From assembly GCA_002490465.1 (NCBI GenBank), contig DKUB01000085.1:1-6701 (forward strand): DNA of 6,701 bases, in the 5' to 3' direction. Position 1 is the stretch's first letter, and each line of letters begins with the position of its first letter. The DNA comes from Lachnoclostridium sp. UBA7215. GTDB taxonomy: Bacteria > Bacillota > Clostridia > Lachnospirales > Lachnospiraceae. A program made the position numbers and the translations under genes. This document shows positions 1 through 5,313 of this stretch, piece by piece. The notes below the pieces were generated by a model, which saw only the letters and a program-made list of their open reading frames with translations, was not told the origin of the DNA and ran no database searches.

Positions 1-12
1 TACAATTTTACT

Positions 13-1278
13 TTACCACATCAAGGCAATCGGCATCGGTATGGATGCCCACCAGTTTGGATAACCCAGAATGATGGTATCATACTGATCCATATTTTCC
101 ACATGGATTTTTATCTCCGGTCTCGCCTGTTCGTTCTGGTCACGCTGTGCCTCATCCAGCACGGTATTATAATCTTCCGAGTATGGATGGACCAACTCTA
201 TCTCAAACAGGTCTGCACCCGTCTGTGACTGGATTTCCTGTGCAATCCCTTTTGTATTACCGCCCCATGAAAAGAAAACAATCAATGTGCTTCCATCTCC
301 CTTTCCAGAGGCTTTCTGCTCTGTATCTACAATTCTGCCTTCCAGCAACACTGCATTTCTTACCAGCCGCAGCCCCACCGCAGCGTTGCTCCTGTCCGCT
401 GGGGACGAGGCACGGTAAGCGCTTCTTATATGCTTGGCAAAATCATTCCACCCACCACCCCGGTAAATCCGTCTGGTTCCTGTCTCTGCTCCGGCAGGAT
501 CAGTCTGTTCTTCATCAGGATAAACACCATAATAATCCCAGCACCATTCTCCCACGTTGCCATGCATATTATATAAGCCCCACGCATTAGGAGAAAAACT
601 GTCCGCTGCAACCGTCGTTTCCCGGTACTCCCCCGGCTCCGTATCCAGTTTTTCCTGCGAAAAATAATTTTCCTCAATCAGATAGGGATAATGCCCGAAA
701 TAATTGGATTCCTCTGGACTGATGGAAGTTTCCGTATTAAAAGGAGTTTCCGTCCCTGCCCGGCACGCATACTCCCATTCTGCCTCTGTTGGCAGGCGGT
801 ATCCGTCTGCACTGCGGTTCCACGTTACATTCCGGCCGTCTACCGTATATGCTTTTTCCAGACCTTCTTTTTCACTGCGGGCATTGCAGTAAGCGACTGC
901 CTCATACCACGTCAGGTTCTCTACCGGAAGGTCATCCCCTTTGAAATTACTCGGATTATTTTTTATCATTTCCTGATACTCTTTCTGAGATACCTCATAA
1001 GCTCCCATATAGAAATCACTGACCGTAACCGGATGTACTGTTTCATCCTCCGAACGCCAGTCCTCCGTATCCGGGCTTCCCATCTGAAAACTGCCTCCCT
1101 TTATCAGGACAAAATCTTCCGGTGTATCCTGATTGCCGGCTTTCCTGCCTTCTGTATCTTCTTCTGGCACTGAACTCTCCGAAACAGGCTGCTGGTTCTG
1201 TGATTTTTCAGTTTTTCCACAGGCGCCTGCCATGACCATCAACACAAATACAAGTAAAATAACACTGAATTTTCTCAC
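13..1278 (-). CDS. Predicted lipoprotein: SUMF1/FGE-like domain fused to a truncated flavodoxin domain
   Basis: From the GTG at 1276-1278 this gives 421 residues. The N-terminus VRKFSVILLVFVLMVMAGAC is a signal peptide ending at Cys20; the lipobox AGAC is unusual at -3, so lipidation is probable, not sure. After an acidic linker comes an FGE-sulfatase (SUMF1) domain (about 55-309): VLIKGGSFQMGS, YEVSQKEY, GYRLPTEAEWEYACRAG (159-175), NMHGNVGEWCWD (237-248), YRGGGWNDF (272-280) and VGLRLVRN. True formylglycine-generating enzymes carry two copper-binding cysteines just after RGGSF/W; here that stretch (AKHIRSAYRASS) has none, so sulfatase activation is not supported. Residues 330-421 are a flavodoxin start: STLIVFFSWGGNTKGIAQEI and YDTIILGYPNWWASIPMPI. 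The protein then ends LMW, leaving out the last third or more of the fold. The stop is 12 nt from the window edge, so a frameshift, deletion or real short form cannot be told apart. It is the last visible gene of the operon, overlapping DUF4405 by 4 nt. Confidence 0.85.
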   Translation of the reverse strand: MRKFSVILLVFVLMVMAGACGKTEKSQNQQPVSESSVPEEDTEGRKAGNQDTPEDFVLIKGGSFQMGSPDTEDWRSEDETVHPVTVSDFYMGAYEVSQKEYQEMIKNNPSNFKGDDLPVENLTWYEAVAYCNARSEKEGLEKAYTVDGRNVTWNRSADGYRLPTEAEWEYACRAGTETPFNTETSISPEESNYFGHYPYLIEENYFSQEKLDTEPGEYRETTVAADSFSPNAWGLYNMHGNVGEWCWDYYGVYPDEEQTDPAGAETGTRRIYRGGGWNDFAKHIRSAYRASSPADRSNAAVGLRLVRNAVLLEGRIVDTEQKASGKGDGSTLIVFFSWGGNTKGIAQEIQSQTGADLFEIELVHPYSEDYNTVLDEAQRDQNEQARPEIKIHVENMDQYDTIILGYPNWWASIPMPIALMW

Positions 1279-1979
1279 CGGCCCGCTCCCTCCTTTTTTC
1301 TTTTTGCAGATGTAAGTTTTTGAAAACTTTTTGCAAAATAATAGCCAAGAAATACCCACAGTCCCATCATGGTTGTGTATTCCATAAATACCGAAATGCC
1401 TGACTGCCCAAAATCAAAGAAAGCAAACTGAATTTTCAGTAGCATATAGGAAAGAATATCTGCCTGATAAAAACAGACTGCCCCATAAGCGGCAATGACT
1501 ACTGCCACACTTCTCAATATCCATGGAACCACCTCCGGCAGTTTCCGGTTTCTGAATTTCTTTCCTGCCACCCCTGTAACCACGCCCCAGTGGAACCCAA
1601 GATGGACACTCATCAATACAAATCCCCAATAAGAAGCTGCCATGTGCATCTGACGTGCCAGCGCCATCTGCCCGCTTATGGAAATAAAACCAAAGACATA
1701 TCCTGACATAATGATTCCGCTGTAGGCCAGACAAAGAACAGCAGCAAGGATTGAAACATTAAGCATGGCCTGCAGGGCACGAAGGGGCGAATATTTCCCT
1801 TTGAACAGATTTTTGTACCACTTAAAATTCAAGATGTTATGTACCAGAAACAGTACAAGCATACCGGCGCCAAGCCACTCGTGAAGCTCCTGCCCTGTGA
1901 TCTGAAATGCCATCAGTGCAAGCAAAATAACCGTCATTGCCAAATCAATCATTCTTTTTATCTTCATCTTATTATTCAT
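1275..1979 (-). CDS. DUF4405 membrane protein, probable heme b cytochrome
   Basis: This 234-residue integral membrane protein has about six hydrophobic segments (roughly 11-29, 36-52, 71-94, 112-130, 152-171, 193-214) and a basic tail. The first four match DUF4405, a cytochrome b-like four-helix family found with extracytosolic flavin systems. Histidines suitable as heme ligands are His33 (QELHEWLG), His47 (LFLVHNILNFKWYKN), His112 (RQMHMAASYWG) and His126/His130 (SVHLGFHWG). The pairs lie in helices as in di-heme cytochromes. ATG at 1977-1979 follows a weak GGGGTG at 7 nt. Its TGA overlaps the GTG start of the next gene, and the codons of its Lys/Arg-rich tail (SAKRKKEGAGR) also supply the AGGAGG for that gene. 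Its likely job is carrying electrons across the membrane from a cytosolic donor to the exported flavodoxins; this is inferred from family and context. Confidence 0.88.
   Translation of the reverse strand: MNNKMKIKRMIDLAMTVILLALMAFQITGQELHEWLGAGMLVLFLVHNILNFKWYKNLFKGKYSPLRALQAMLNVSILAAVLCLAYSGIIMSGYVFGFISISGQMALARQMHMAASYWGFVLMSVHLGFHWGVVTGVAGKKFRNRKLPEVVPWILRSVAVVIAAYGAVCFYQADILSYMLLKIQFAFFDFGQSGISVFMEYTTMMGLWVFLGYYFAKSFQKLTSAKRKKEGAGR
1289..1294 (-). promoter_or_regulatory. Ribosome binding site inside the end of the DUF4405 gene
   Basis: AGGAGG lies within the last codons of the DUF4405 gene, 10 nt before the GTG at 1276-1278. It supports that GTG rather than the upstream ATG at 1357-1359, which would place 27 extra charged residues before the signal peptide. 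Confidence 0.65.
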
Positions 1980-2013
1980 GCCGTAACACCCCGTAATATC
2001 TTTCTAACATTTC

Positions 2014-2544
2014 CTATATTGATTTACCAAGATAATATGCTTCTTTCTTATAACGTTCCGGCATCATGCCCACAGTTCCTGCCCCCTTTGCCAGAATCAT
2101 TCCCCTGTTCTGAAAAGACAGATAATCAAAAATAATCCCAAAATGGGTTTTAATCCCTTTCATAACTACCTCATCATCATTCCATGCCGTTGTAATCAAC
2201 GCTGCTTTCATTTTCTTACGTGTAATTGCCCCATTCCTTGCATAAAAACGGTCAATCATTACCTTTAACTGGGCGCTCATACCAAAATAATAAACCGGGG
2301 TTGCAAAGACAACAGCATCTGCAGAAAGAAGTTTTGCCAGCACCTCATTTCCATCATCCTTCTGGACACAGTCCCCATTCATGCCACAATGGTCACATCC
2401 AAGACAGGGATGGATATTCCCATATGCACAGTCATAAATGGTAATCTGATGCCCGGTTTCTTTTGCCCCTCTTACAAACTCCTTCACCAGTGTATTGGAA
2501 GTCCCCTGTTTATGCGGACTCCCTGCCAATACTAAAATATCCAT
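2014..2544 (-). CDS. NAD(P)H-dependent FMN reductase/iron-sulfur flavoprotein-like protein
   Basis: This 176-residue cytosolic protein has the NADPH-dependent FMN reductase (flavodoxin-like) fold. MDILVLAGSPHKQGTSNTL gives strand 1 and the FMN-phosphate loop, and ADAVVFATPVYYFGMSAQLK plus VMIDRF is the conserved strand and isoalloxazine-side loop. Between them PCLGCDHCGMNGDC carries cysteines at 47, 50, 53 and 59, a C-x2-C-x2-C-x5-C pattern matching the compact motif that binds a [4Fe-4S] cluster in archaeal and clostridial iron-sulfur flavoproteins (Isf). A cluster next to FMN would allow one-electron transfer. It lacks a signal peptide, unlike the two flavodoxin lipoproteins of the operon. 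The length is near that of the Isf family, slightly short at the C-terminus. It lies 16 nt after the preceding gene and 34 nt before the DUF4405 gene, so co-transcription is likely. Its likely role is passing electrons from NAD(P)H or ferredoxin inside the cell; the partner is unknown. Confidence 0.88.
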   Translation of the reverse strand: MDILVLAGSPHKQGTSNTLVKEFVRGAKETGHQITIYDCAYGNIHPCLGCDHCGMNGDCVQKDDGNEVLAKLLSADAVVFATPVYYFGMSAQLKVMIDRFYARNGAITRKKMKAALITTAWNDDEVVMKGIKTHFGIIFDYLSFQNRGMILAKGAGTVGMMPERYKKEAYYLGKSI

Positions 2545-2552
2545 ATCCAATT

Positions 2553-2558
2553 CCTCCT
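2553..2558 (-). promoter_or_regulatory. Ribosome binding site deciding the start of the FMN reductase-like gene
   Basis: AGGAGG lies 8 nt before the ATG at 2542-2544 but only 2 nt before an in-frame TTG (2548-2550). The ATG is therefore the start. The site sits in the 16-nt gap after the stop codon of the lipoprotein gene. Confidence 0.7.
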
Positions 2559-2560
2559 GT

Positions 2561-3673
2561 CTATTCTGCTAATGTGAATGTAATATCCTCCGTACTGCCA
2601 AAGGTATCAAAGACGGATAAATCCGATGTAACCCTTCCAATAGGAATGACTTCCATGGTTAAATCCGGCTGGTCTGTCTGGGCATAAAATATTGCCATGG
2701 AATTATTGGTCCCGCAGTAAGTAATGTCGCCATTCTCAAAATACAGCTGCCCTCCATCTGCTTTTTCCGGTGTAAATTCAATGCCGCCATAATATTCCCT
2801 TCCACCATATCCTGACATGGAAACAGTCAATGGGAATTTGCCCTGTATCTCCTTTGCCAGAGGAGTGCCATACATCACGCCATCCAGCTCTTTACCGCCA
2901 ACTTGAATTTTGATTGCTGTCTCTCCCAAATTTTCGGATGCATTCTGCCCGGGTATCCCAATGGAATCCAACCATTTTGCCACCGTTTTCTGTGCAGTGG
3001 GAACATCCTCCGCCTCCACTGCCAGGCCATCTAACATTTTTCCGGCGTTGCTTGCTTTCCCTATGGACTGATAACTGTTTCCTGCCCCATATCCGTCATG
3101 GGTGCAAAATGGGATTACCGTCTTCCCTGATAAATCATATTCATCCAAAAAAGAGAGAACCGCCTGCGGAACATCCGTTGCCCATACCGGATAACCAATA
3201 AAAACAGTATCATATTTGGCCAGTTCCAGATTGCTTTCTTTCAGTGGCGGCAGATAGCCATCGTCCATCTCATCATGGTTCTGATCCGTCAGCTCATCAA
3301 AATCTTCTGGGTAGGTTTCTTTCGTTTCAATCAGATGAAGTTCCCCGCCAACAGACTGCCTGATCAGATTGGCAATATATCCTGTCGTTCCGAAACGCTC
3401 ATCTCCATCCAGAACAACACTGGCAGAAGTGGATGCATCCATATCATTTGGATAATCCGTATTCCCATACCGGGAGAAATAAACAATCAAAACATTACTC
3501 TGCTCCGTTTCCATGGAGCGAACCGATTCTGCATTTTGTGTTGATTCTGCACTGATATTTTCCTGCCCCGCCTTGTTACCATCCTCTTGTATGTCCGTAT
3601 TGCCTCCACAAGCGGCCAAAACACCTGCCATCGTGACTGCCACCAAAGCAATGCCCCATTTTTTCATCCTCAT
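2561..3673 (-). CDS. Lipoprotein with flavodoxin domain and C-terminal cyclophilin-like domain
   Basis: This 370-residue protein starts MRMKKWGIALVAVTMAGVLA and has a lipobox LAAC with Cys22, so it should be lipid-anchored outside the membrane. A Gly/Asn/Glu/Ser-rich linker (23-58) leads to a Flavodoxin_4-type domain (about 60-238): NVLIVYFSRYGNT gives the first strand and FMN-phosphate loop, and YDTVFIGYPVWATDVPQAV the next conserved strand and loop. About 25 extra residues (DYPNDMDAST...DERFGTTG) sit between GNT and the first helix, a variant I know from other clostridial flavodoxins. Residues 253-370 match the small bacterial cyclophilin-like domain (IKIQVGGKELDGVMYG, SGYGGREYYGGIEF, GDITYCGTNNSMAIFY). 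The start ATG overlaps the merR stop and has AGGAG 7 nt upstream (3681-3685). The likely role is an exported FMN electron carrier or quinone/flavin-type reductase; isomerase activity of the last domain is doubtful. The domains are seen; the function is inferred. Confidence 0.9.
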   Translation of the reverse strand: MRMKKWGIALVAVTMAGVLAACGGNTDIQEDGNKAGQENISAESTQNAESVRSMETEQSNVLIVYFSRYGNTDYPNDMDASTSASVVLDGDERFGTTGYIANLIRQSVGGELHLIETKETYPEDFDELTDQNHDEMDDGYLPPLKESNLELAKYDTVFIGYPVWATDVPQAVLSFLDEYDLSGKTVIPFCTHDGYGAGNSYQSIGKASNAGKMLDGLAVEAEDVPTAQKTVAKWLDSIGIPGQNASENLGETAIKIQVGGKELDGVMYGTPLAKEIQGKFPLTVSMSGYGGREYYGGIEFTPEKADGGQLYFENGDITYCGTNNSMAIFYAQTDQPDLTMEVIPIGRVTSDLSVFDTFGSTEDITFTLAE

Positions 3674-4023
3674 CCTGCCGCTCCTTTCTTTAATTCGCCA
3701 ATCATGTAATCCAATTCATCCAGTGACTGCTGTTTCCTATGGATTTCATCCAGCACCTGAAAACGCTGCTTTCGCAAAATTTGTATCTGCTCCTTCTTGT
3801 CGCTCTTATTTTCATAAAAATGTTTCATATATTTTTTTACATCTTCCATCCCCATTCCTGTCTGCAGCAGGGAATGAATCATCCCTACACAGTGTATCTG
3901 TGCCTCTGTATATTCTATTGTGCCATCTGTTAAAACACTGTGTTCCAAAAGTCCATTATCTTCATAATACCTGATTTTTTCCATACTGATATGATACTGC
4001 CTGCCTGCTTCCTCTGCTGTCAT
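3670..4023 (-). CDS. Small MerR-family transcriptional regulator
   Basis: This 117-residue DNA-binding protein has an N-terminal MerR helix-turn-helix, MTAEEAGRQYHISMEKIRYY followed by EDNGLL (1-26). The second DNA-binding helix region is IEYTEAQIHCVGMIHSLLQTGMGMEDV (about 36-62). A C-terminal dimerising coiled coil of about 40 residues (73-112) is rich in K, Q and E. There is no large effector domain and only one Cys (45), so it does not look like a metal sensor of the MerR/CueR/ZntR type. The ATG at 4021-4023 is chosen because GGAGG (4029-4033) stands 5 nt before it and MTAEEA is the usual family beginning. An upstream GTG (4108-4110) would add 29 residues without a good binding site. Its TGA overlaps the ATG of the next gene (ATGA), so the two are probably translationally coupled, which makes it the likely local regulator of the operon. 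Inducer unknown. Confidence 0.9.
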   Translation of the reverse strand: MTAEEAGRQYHISMEKIRYYEDNGLLEHSVLTDGTIEYTEAQIHCVGMIHSLLQTGMGMEDVKKYMKHFYENKSDKKEQIQILRKQRFQVLDEIHRKQQSLDELDYMIGELKKGAAG

Positions 4024-4135
4024 AAAAACCTCCATTTCCAGTACATCATCTACAAAAATTTCTGCTGAACCTTCTGCTAACGTATACCTATTTACCGCAA
4101 CCCCTGCCACACCCTGCGTTACAGATTATCGCAAG

Positions 4136-4255
4136 AAAAAAGTAAGTGTAAAAAATGCCACAGCATTTATGCTGTTTTTTGCATTTTTCTCAGGTTTGAC
4201 TTAGTTTCACTTCGCATGGTTCTTTCATGCGTTAGTGAAACTTCAAACCTTGTAC
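4136..4255 (-). ncRNA. Candidate small RNA or structured leader upstream of merR
   Basis: Transcription from the promoter at 4262-4290 should begin near 4255. The RNA would open with GUACA, enter a 59-nt imperfect hairpin with 23 paired positions (4192-4250), pass a short GAGA linker, and reach a second hairpin followed by UUUUUU at 4150-4155 and another U6 run at 4136-4141. Promoter, compact fold and terminator in about 105-120 nt is the plan of an independent sRNA. Because merR and four more genes follow on the same strand with no good promoter of their own, it could instead be an attenuating 5' leader. I could not match it to a known riboswitch. The outer 9-bp repeat would be only partly transcribed, so it is probably a DNA feature rather than an RNA stem. 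Confidence 0.45.
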
Positions 4256-4261
4256 ACTTAC
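4142..4261. repeat. 120-bp element with terminal inverted repeats and two internal hairpins (MITE-like or RNA-coding)
   Basis: The element begins GTAAGTGTA (4142-4150) and ends with its exact complement TACACTTAC (4253-4261); two more bases pair outside after one mismatch. Inside are two hairpins. The large one (4192-4250) pairs AGGTTTGA, AGTTTCACT and CGCATG with their complements around a 7-nt loop, broken by a 3-nt bulge and a 1x2 internal loop. The smaller one (4151-4188) pairs AAAAATGC with GCATTTTT and ACAGCA with TGCTGT around TTTA. Terminal repeats, small size and intergenic position fit a miniature inverted-repeat element. No clear target duplication is visible. The hairpins also fit a transcribed RNA (see the ncRNA entry). 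I do not recognise it as a known family. Confidence 0.6.
4150..4188 (-). terminator. Intrinsic terminator-like hairpin, possibly bidirectional
   Basis: On the minus strand a stem ACAGCA/TGCTGT with a TAAA loop (4160-4175), extended by AAAAATGC/GCATTTTT, is followed by a run of six Ts (4150-4155) and, after ACACTTAC, six more (4136-4141). On the plus strand the same inner stem is followed directly by TTTTTT (4175-4180). It can end the lysR transcript and any RNA from the promoter at 4262-4290. If so, operon expression depends on read-through. Confidence 0.6.
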
Positions 4262-4290
4262 ATTATATTTCCCTATGCAGTTTATATCAA
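4262..4290 (-). promoter_or_regulatory. Near-consensus promoter between lysR and merR
   Basis: On the minus strand TTGATA (4285-4290) and a perfect TATAAT (4262-4267) are 17 bp apart. This is the best promoter in the window. It begins 11 nt after the lysR stop codon, and its expected start site (about 4255) falls at the edge of the 120-bp structured element. No comparable promoter was found closer to merR, so this one probably drives the leader/ncRNA and, by read-through, the five-gene operon. Confidence 0.75.
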
Positions 4291-4301
4291 ATACTTAGTT
4301 T

Positions 4302-5192
4302 TTATGACTTACTCATGCCTAAAAAGCATTTTGCATATTCAATAAATTTTGTTGCCGCCAGACTGAAGGGCTGCTGACGTTTCCATGCCAGCACGCAGGT
4401 TGCCATCAATTCCGGAGATAGTGGCCTGTATGTAATCTTTGTATGGTCCCAGAAAGGAACAGAACCTTCAATAACAACAGAATAAGCCAGACCGTTTCTG
4501 ACCATCACCGCTCCATTGGTGTTCAGGTTACTGGTAAACAATACATGCAGGTTCCCATAGTAATCACCGAACCAGCTGGCAAGCTCACTCTGCACATTCA
4601 GACGGCGGGGTAAAATCACCGGAAGTTCCGATAAATCTTTCGCACTGACAGATTCCTTCTTTGCCAGTTTATCATCCGGCCGCATTAGCACAACCCATTT
4701 CTCCTTTATGTCAAGACGGATAAACTCATACTTTTCAATATCAACTGGTTCCAGCAAAAGCCCAATATCAATCAAACCTTTATCCATCTGTTCCTTAACC
4801 AGATCTGCTGTTGCCGTAAAAATATCATAGGTAACACCGGGATGTTTTTTACTGAAAGCATCAATCAGTTCCGACAAAACCTGAACCGAGGCAAGTTCTC
4901 CACAGCCTATCGTAATCTTCCCTTCTATCTGCTCCTCCTGCTCCACCAGTTCTTTTTCTGTATTGTCCACAAGCTGTAATATTTCCTCTGCCCTCCTGCG
5001 GAGTAACATTCCCTCACTGGTGAGGGTAATTTTCCTTGTACCCCTGTGAAACAGTTTTACACCGATATTCTCTTCCATCTGGGATAGCTGGCGGCTGAGT
5101 GTCGGCTGTGTGATATGCAGTACCTCGGCAGCTTTTGTAATGCTTTCCTCCCTTACCACAGTAAGGAAATAGCGAAGAACCCGGATTTCCAT
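4302..5192 (-). CDS. LysR-type transcriptional regulator
   Basis: This 296-residue protein has the full family length. The N-terminal winged helix-turn-helix (residues 1-60) reads MEIRVLRYFLTVVREESITK, then AAEVLHITQPTLSRQLSQME, with the typical LFHRG...ITLTSEG wing. A linker helix (about 62-90) joins the periplasmic-binding-like effector domain (about 90-293), which begins GKITIGCGE. The ATG at 5190-5192 is chosen because AGGAGG (5203-5208) stands 10 nt before it and homologues begin MEIR. A GTG two codons upstream (5196-5198) would leave only 4 nt. Single-gene transcription from its own promoter is likely, and the dyad over that promoter suggests autoregulation. Unlike the classic arrangement, there is no divergently transcribed target: its neighbours on both sides run the same way. 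Candidate targets are the upstream CMD/aldo-keto reductase genes or genes outside the window. The effector is unknown. Confidence 0.95.
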   Translation of the reverse strand: MEIRVLRYFLTVVREESITKAAEVLHITQPTLSRQLSQMEENIGVKLFHRGTRKITLTSEGMLLRRRAEEILQLVDNTEKELVEQEEQIEGKITIGCGELASVQVLSELIDAFSKKHPGVTYDIFTATADLVKEQMDKGLIDIGLLLEPVDIEKYEFIRLDIKEKWVVLMRPDDKLAKKESVSAKDLSELPVILPRRLNVQSELASWFGDYYGNLHVLFTSNLNTNGAVMVRNGLAYSVVIEGSVPFWDHTKITYRPLSPELMATCVLAWKRQQPFSLAATKFIEYAKCFLGMSKS

Positions 5193-5202
5193 AAGCACTG
5201 TT

Positions 5203-5208
5203 CCTCCT
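5203..5208 (-). promoter_or_regulatory. Ribosome binding site deciding the lysR start
   Basis: AGGAGG on the minus strand lies 10 nt before the ATG at 5190-5192 and only 4 nt before the in-frame GTG at 5196-5198. It therefore favours the ATG. Confidence 0.7.
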
Positions 5209-5225
5209 TATCATTGTTAATCTTA

Positions 5226-5254
5226 AGTATAACAGAGCAATGCCCGGAAGACAA
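5226..5254 (-). promoter_or_regulatory. Sigma-A-type promoter of the lysR gene
   Basis: Reading the minus strand, TTGTCT (5249-5254) and TATACT (5226-5231) are separated by exactly 17 bp. This matches four of six bases in the -35 box and five of six in the -10 box. The expected start site is near 5219, giving a leader of about 27 nt before the ATG, with AGGAGG inside it. The inverted repeat at 5238-5286 overlaps the spacer, so repressor-like autoregulation is plausible. Confidence 0.7.
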
Positions 5255-5286
5255 TATTTTGTTAATTGATTGCTTTCCGGGCATTG
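5238..5286. promoter_or_regulatory. 12-bp perfect inverted repeat over the lysR promoter, likely operator
   Basis: CAATGCCCGGAA at 5238-5249 is repeated exactly in reverse complement at 5275-5286, with 25 bp between. The arm centres are 37 bp apart, about 3.5 helical turns. In the direction of the LysR gene one arm fills most of the -35/-10 spacer and the other lies just upstream of the -35 box, so the dyad covers about -67 to -19 from the inferred start site. This is the usual zone for LysR-type regulator binding. A smaller CAAT-N9-ATTG dyad sits in the loop (5252-5268). A hairpin role in ending the CMD transcript is less likely because no T-run follows. Binding by the adjacent LysR protein is inference. 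Confidence 0.55.
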
Positions 5287-5313
5287 ATTGTATTGTGATG
5301 ATTTTATTCCATT

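Noticed and set aside
691..1173. Long plus-strand open frame opposite the SUMF1 gene
   Set aside because: It has no ribosome binding site or recognisable domain and lies wholly antisense to a well-supported protein; it is a shadow of that reading frame.
1314..1329. Palindrome AAGTTTT-TG-AAAACTT near the end of the DUF4405 gene
   Set aside because: It lies inside coding sequence for the basic tail, has a 2-nt loop and low GC, and is explained by the Lys/Phe codons there.
13..1359. Longer start (ATG at 1357-1359) for the SUMF1/flavodoxin lipoprotein
   Set aside because: It would overlap the DUF4405 gene by 85 nt and bury the signal peptide behind 27 residues including a KKKK run. The GTG at 1276-1278 has AGGAGG and the GTGA overlap.
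5238..5286. Inverted repeat as an intrinsic terminator of the CMD gene
   Set aside because: The loop is 25 nt, no T-run follows on the minus strand, and a good promoter overlaps it. An operator is the better reading.
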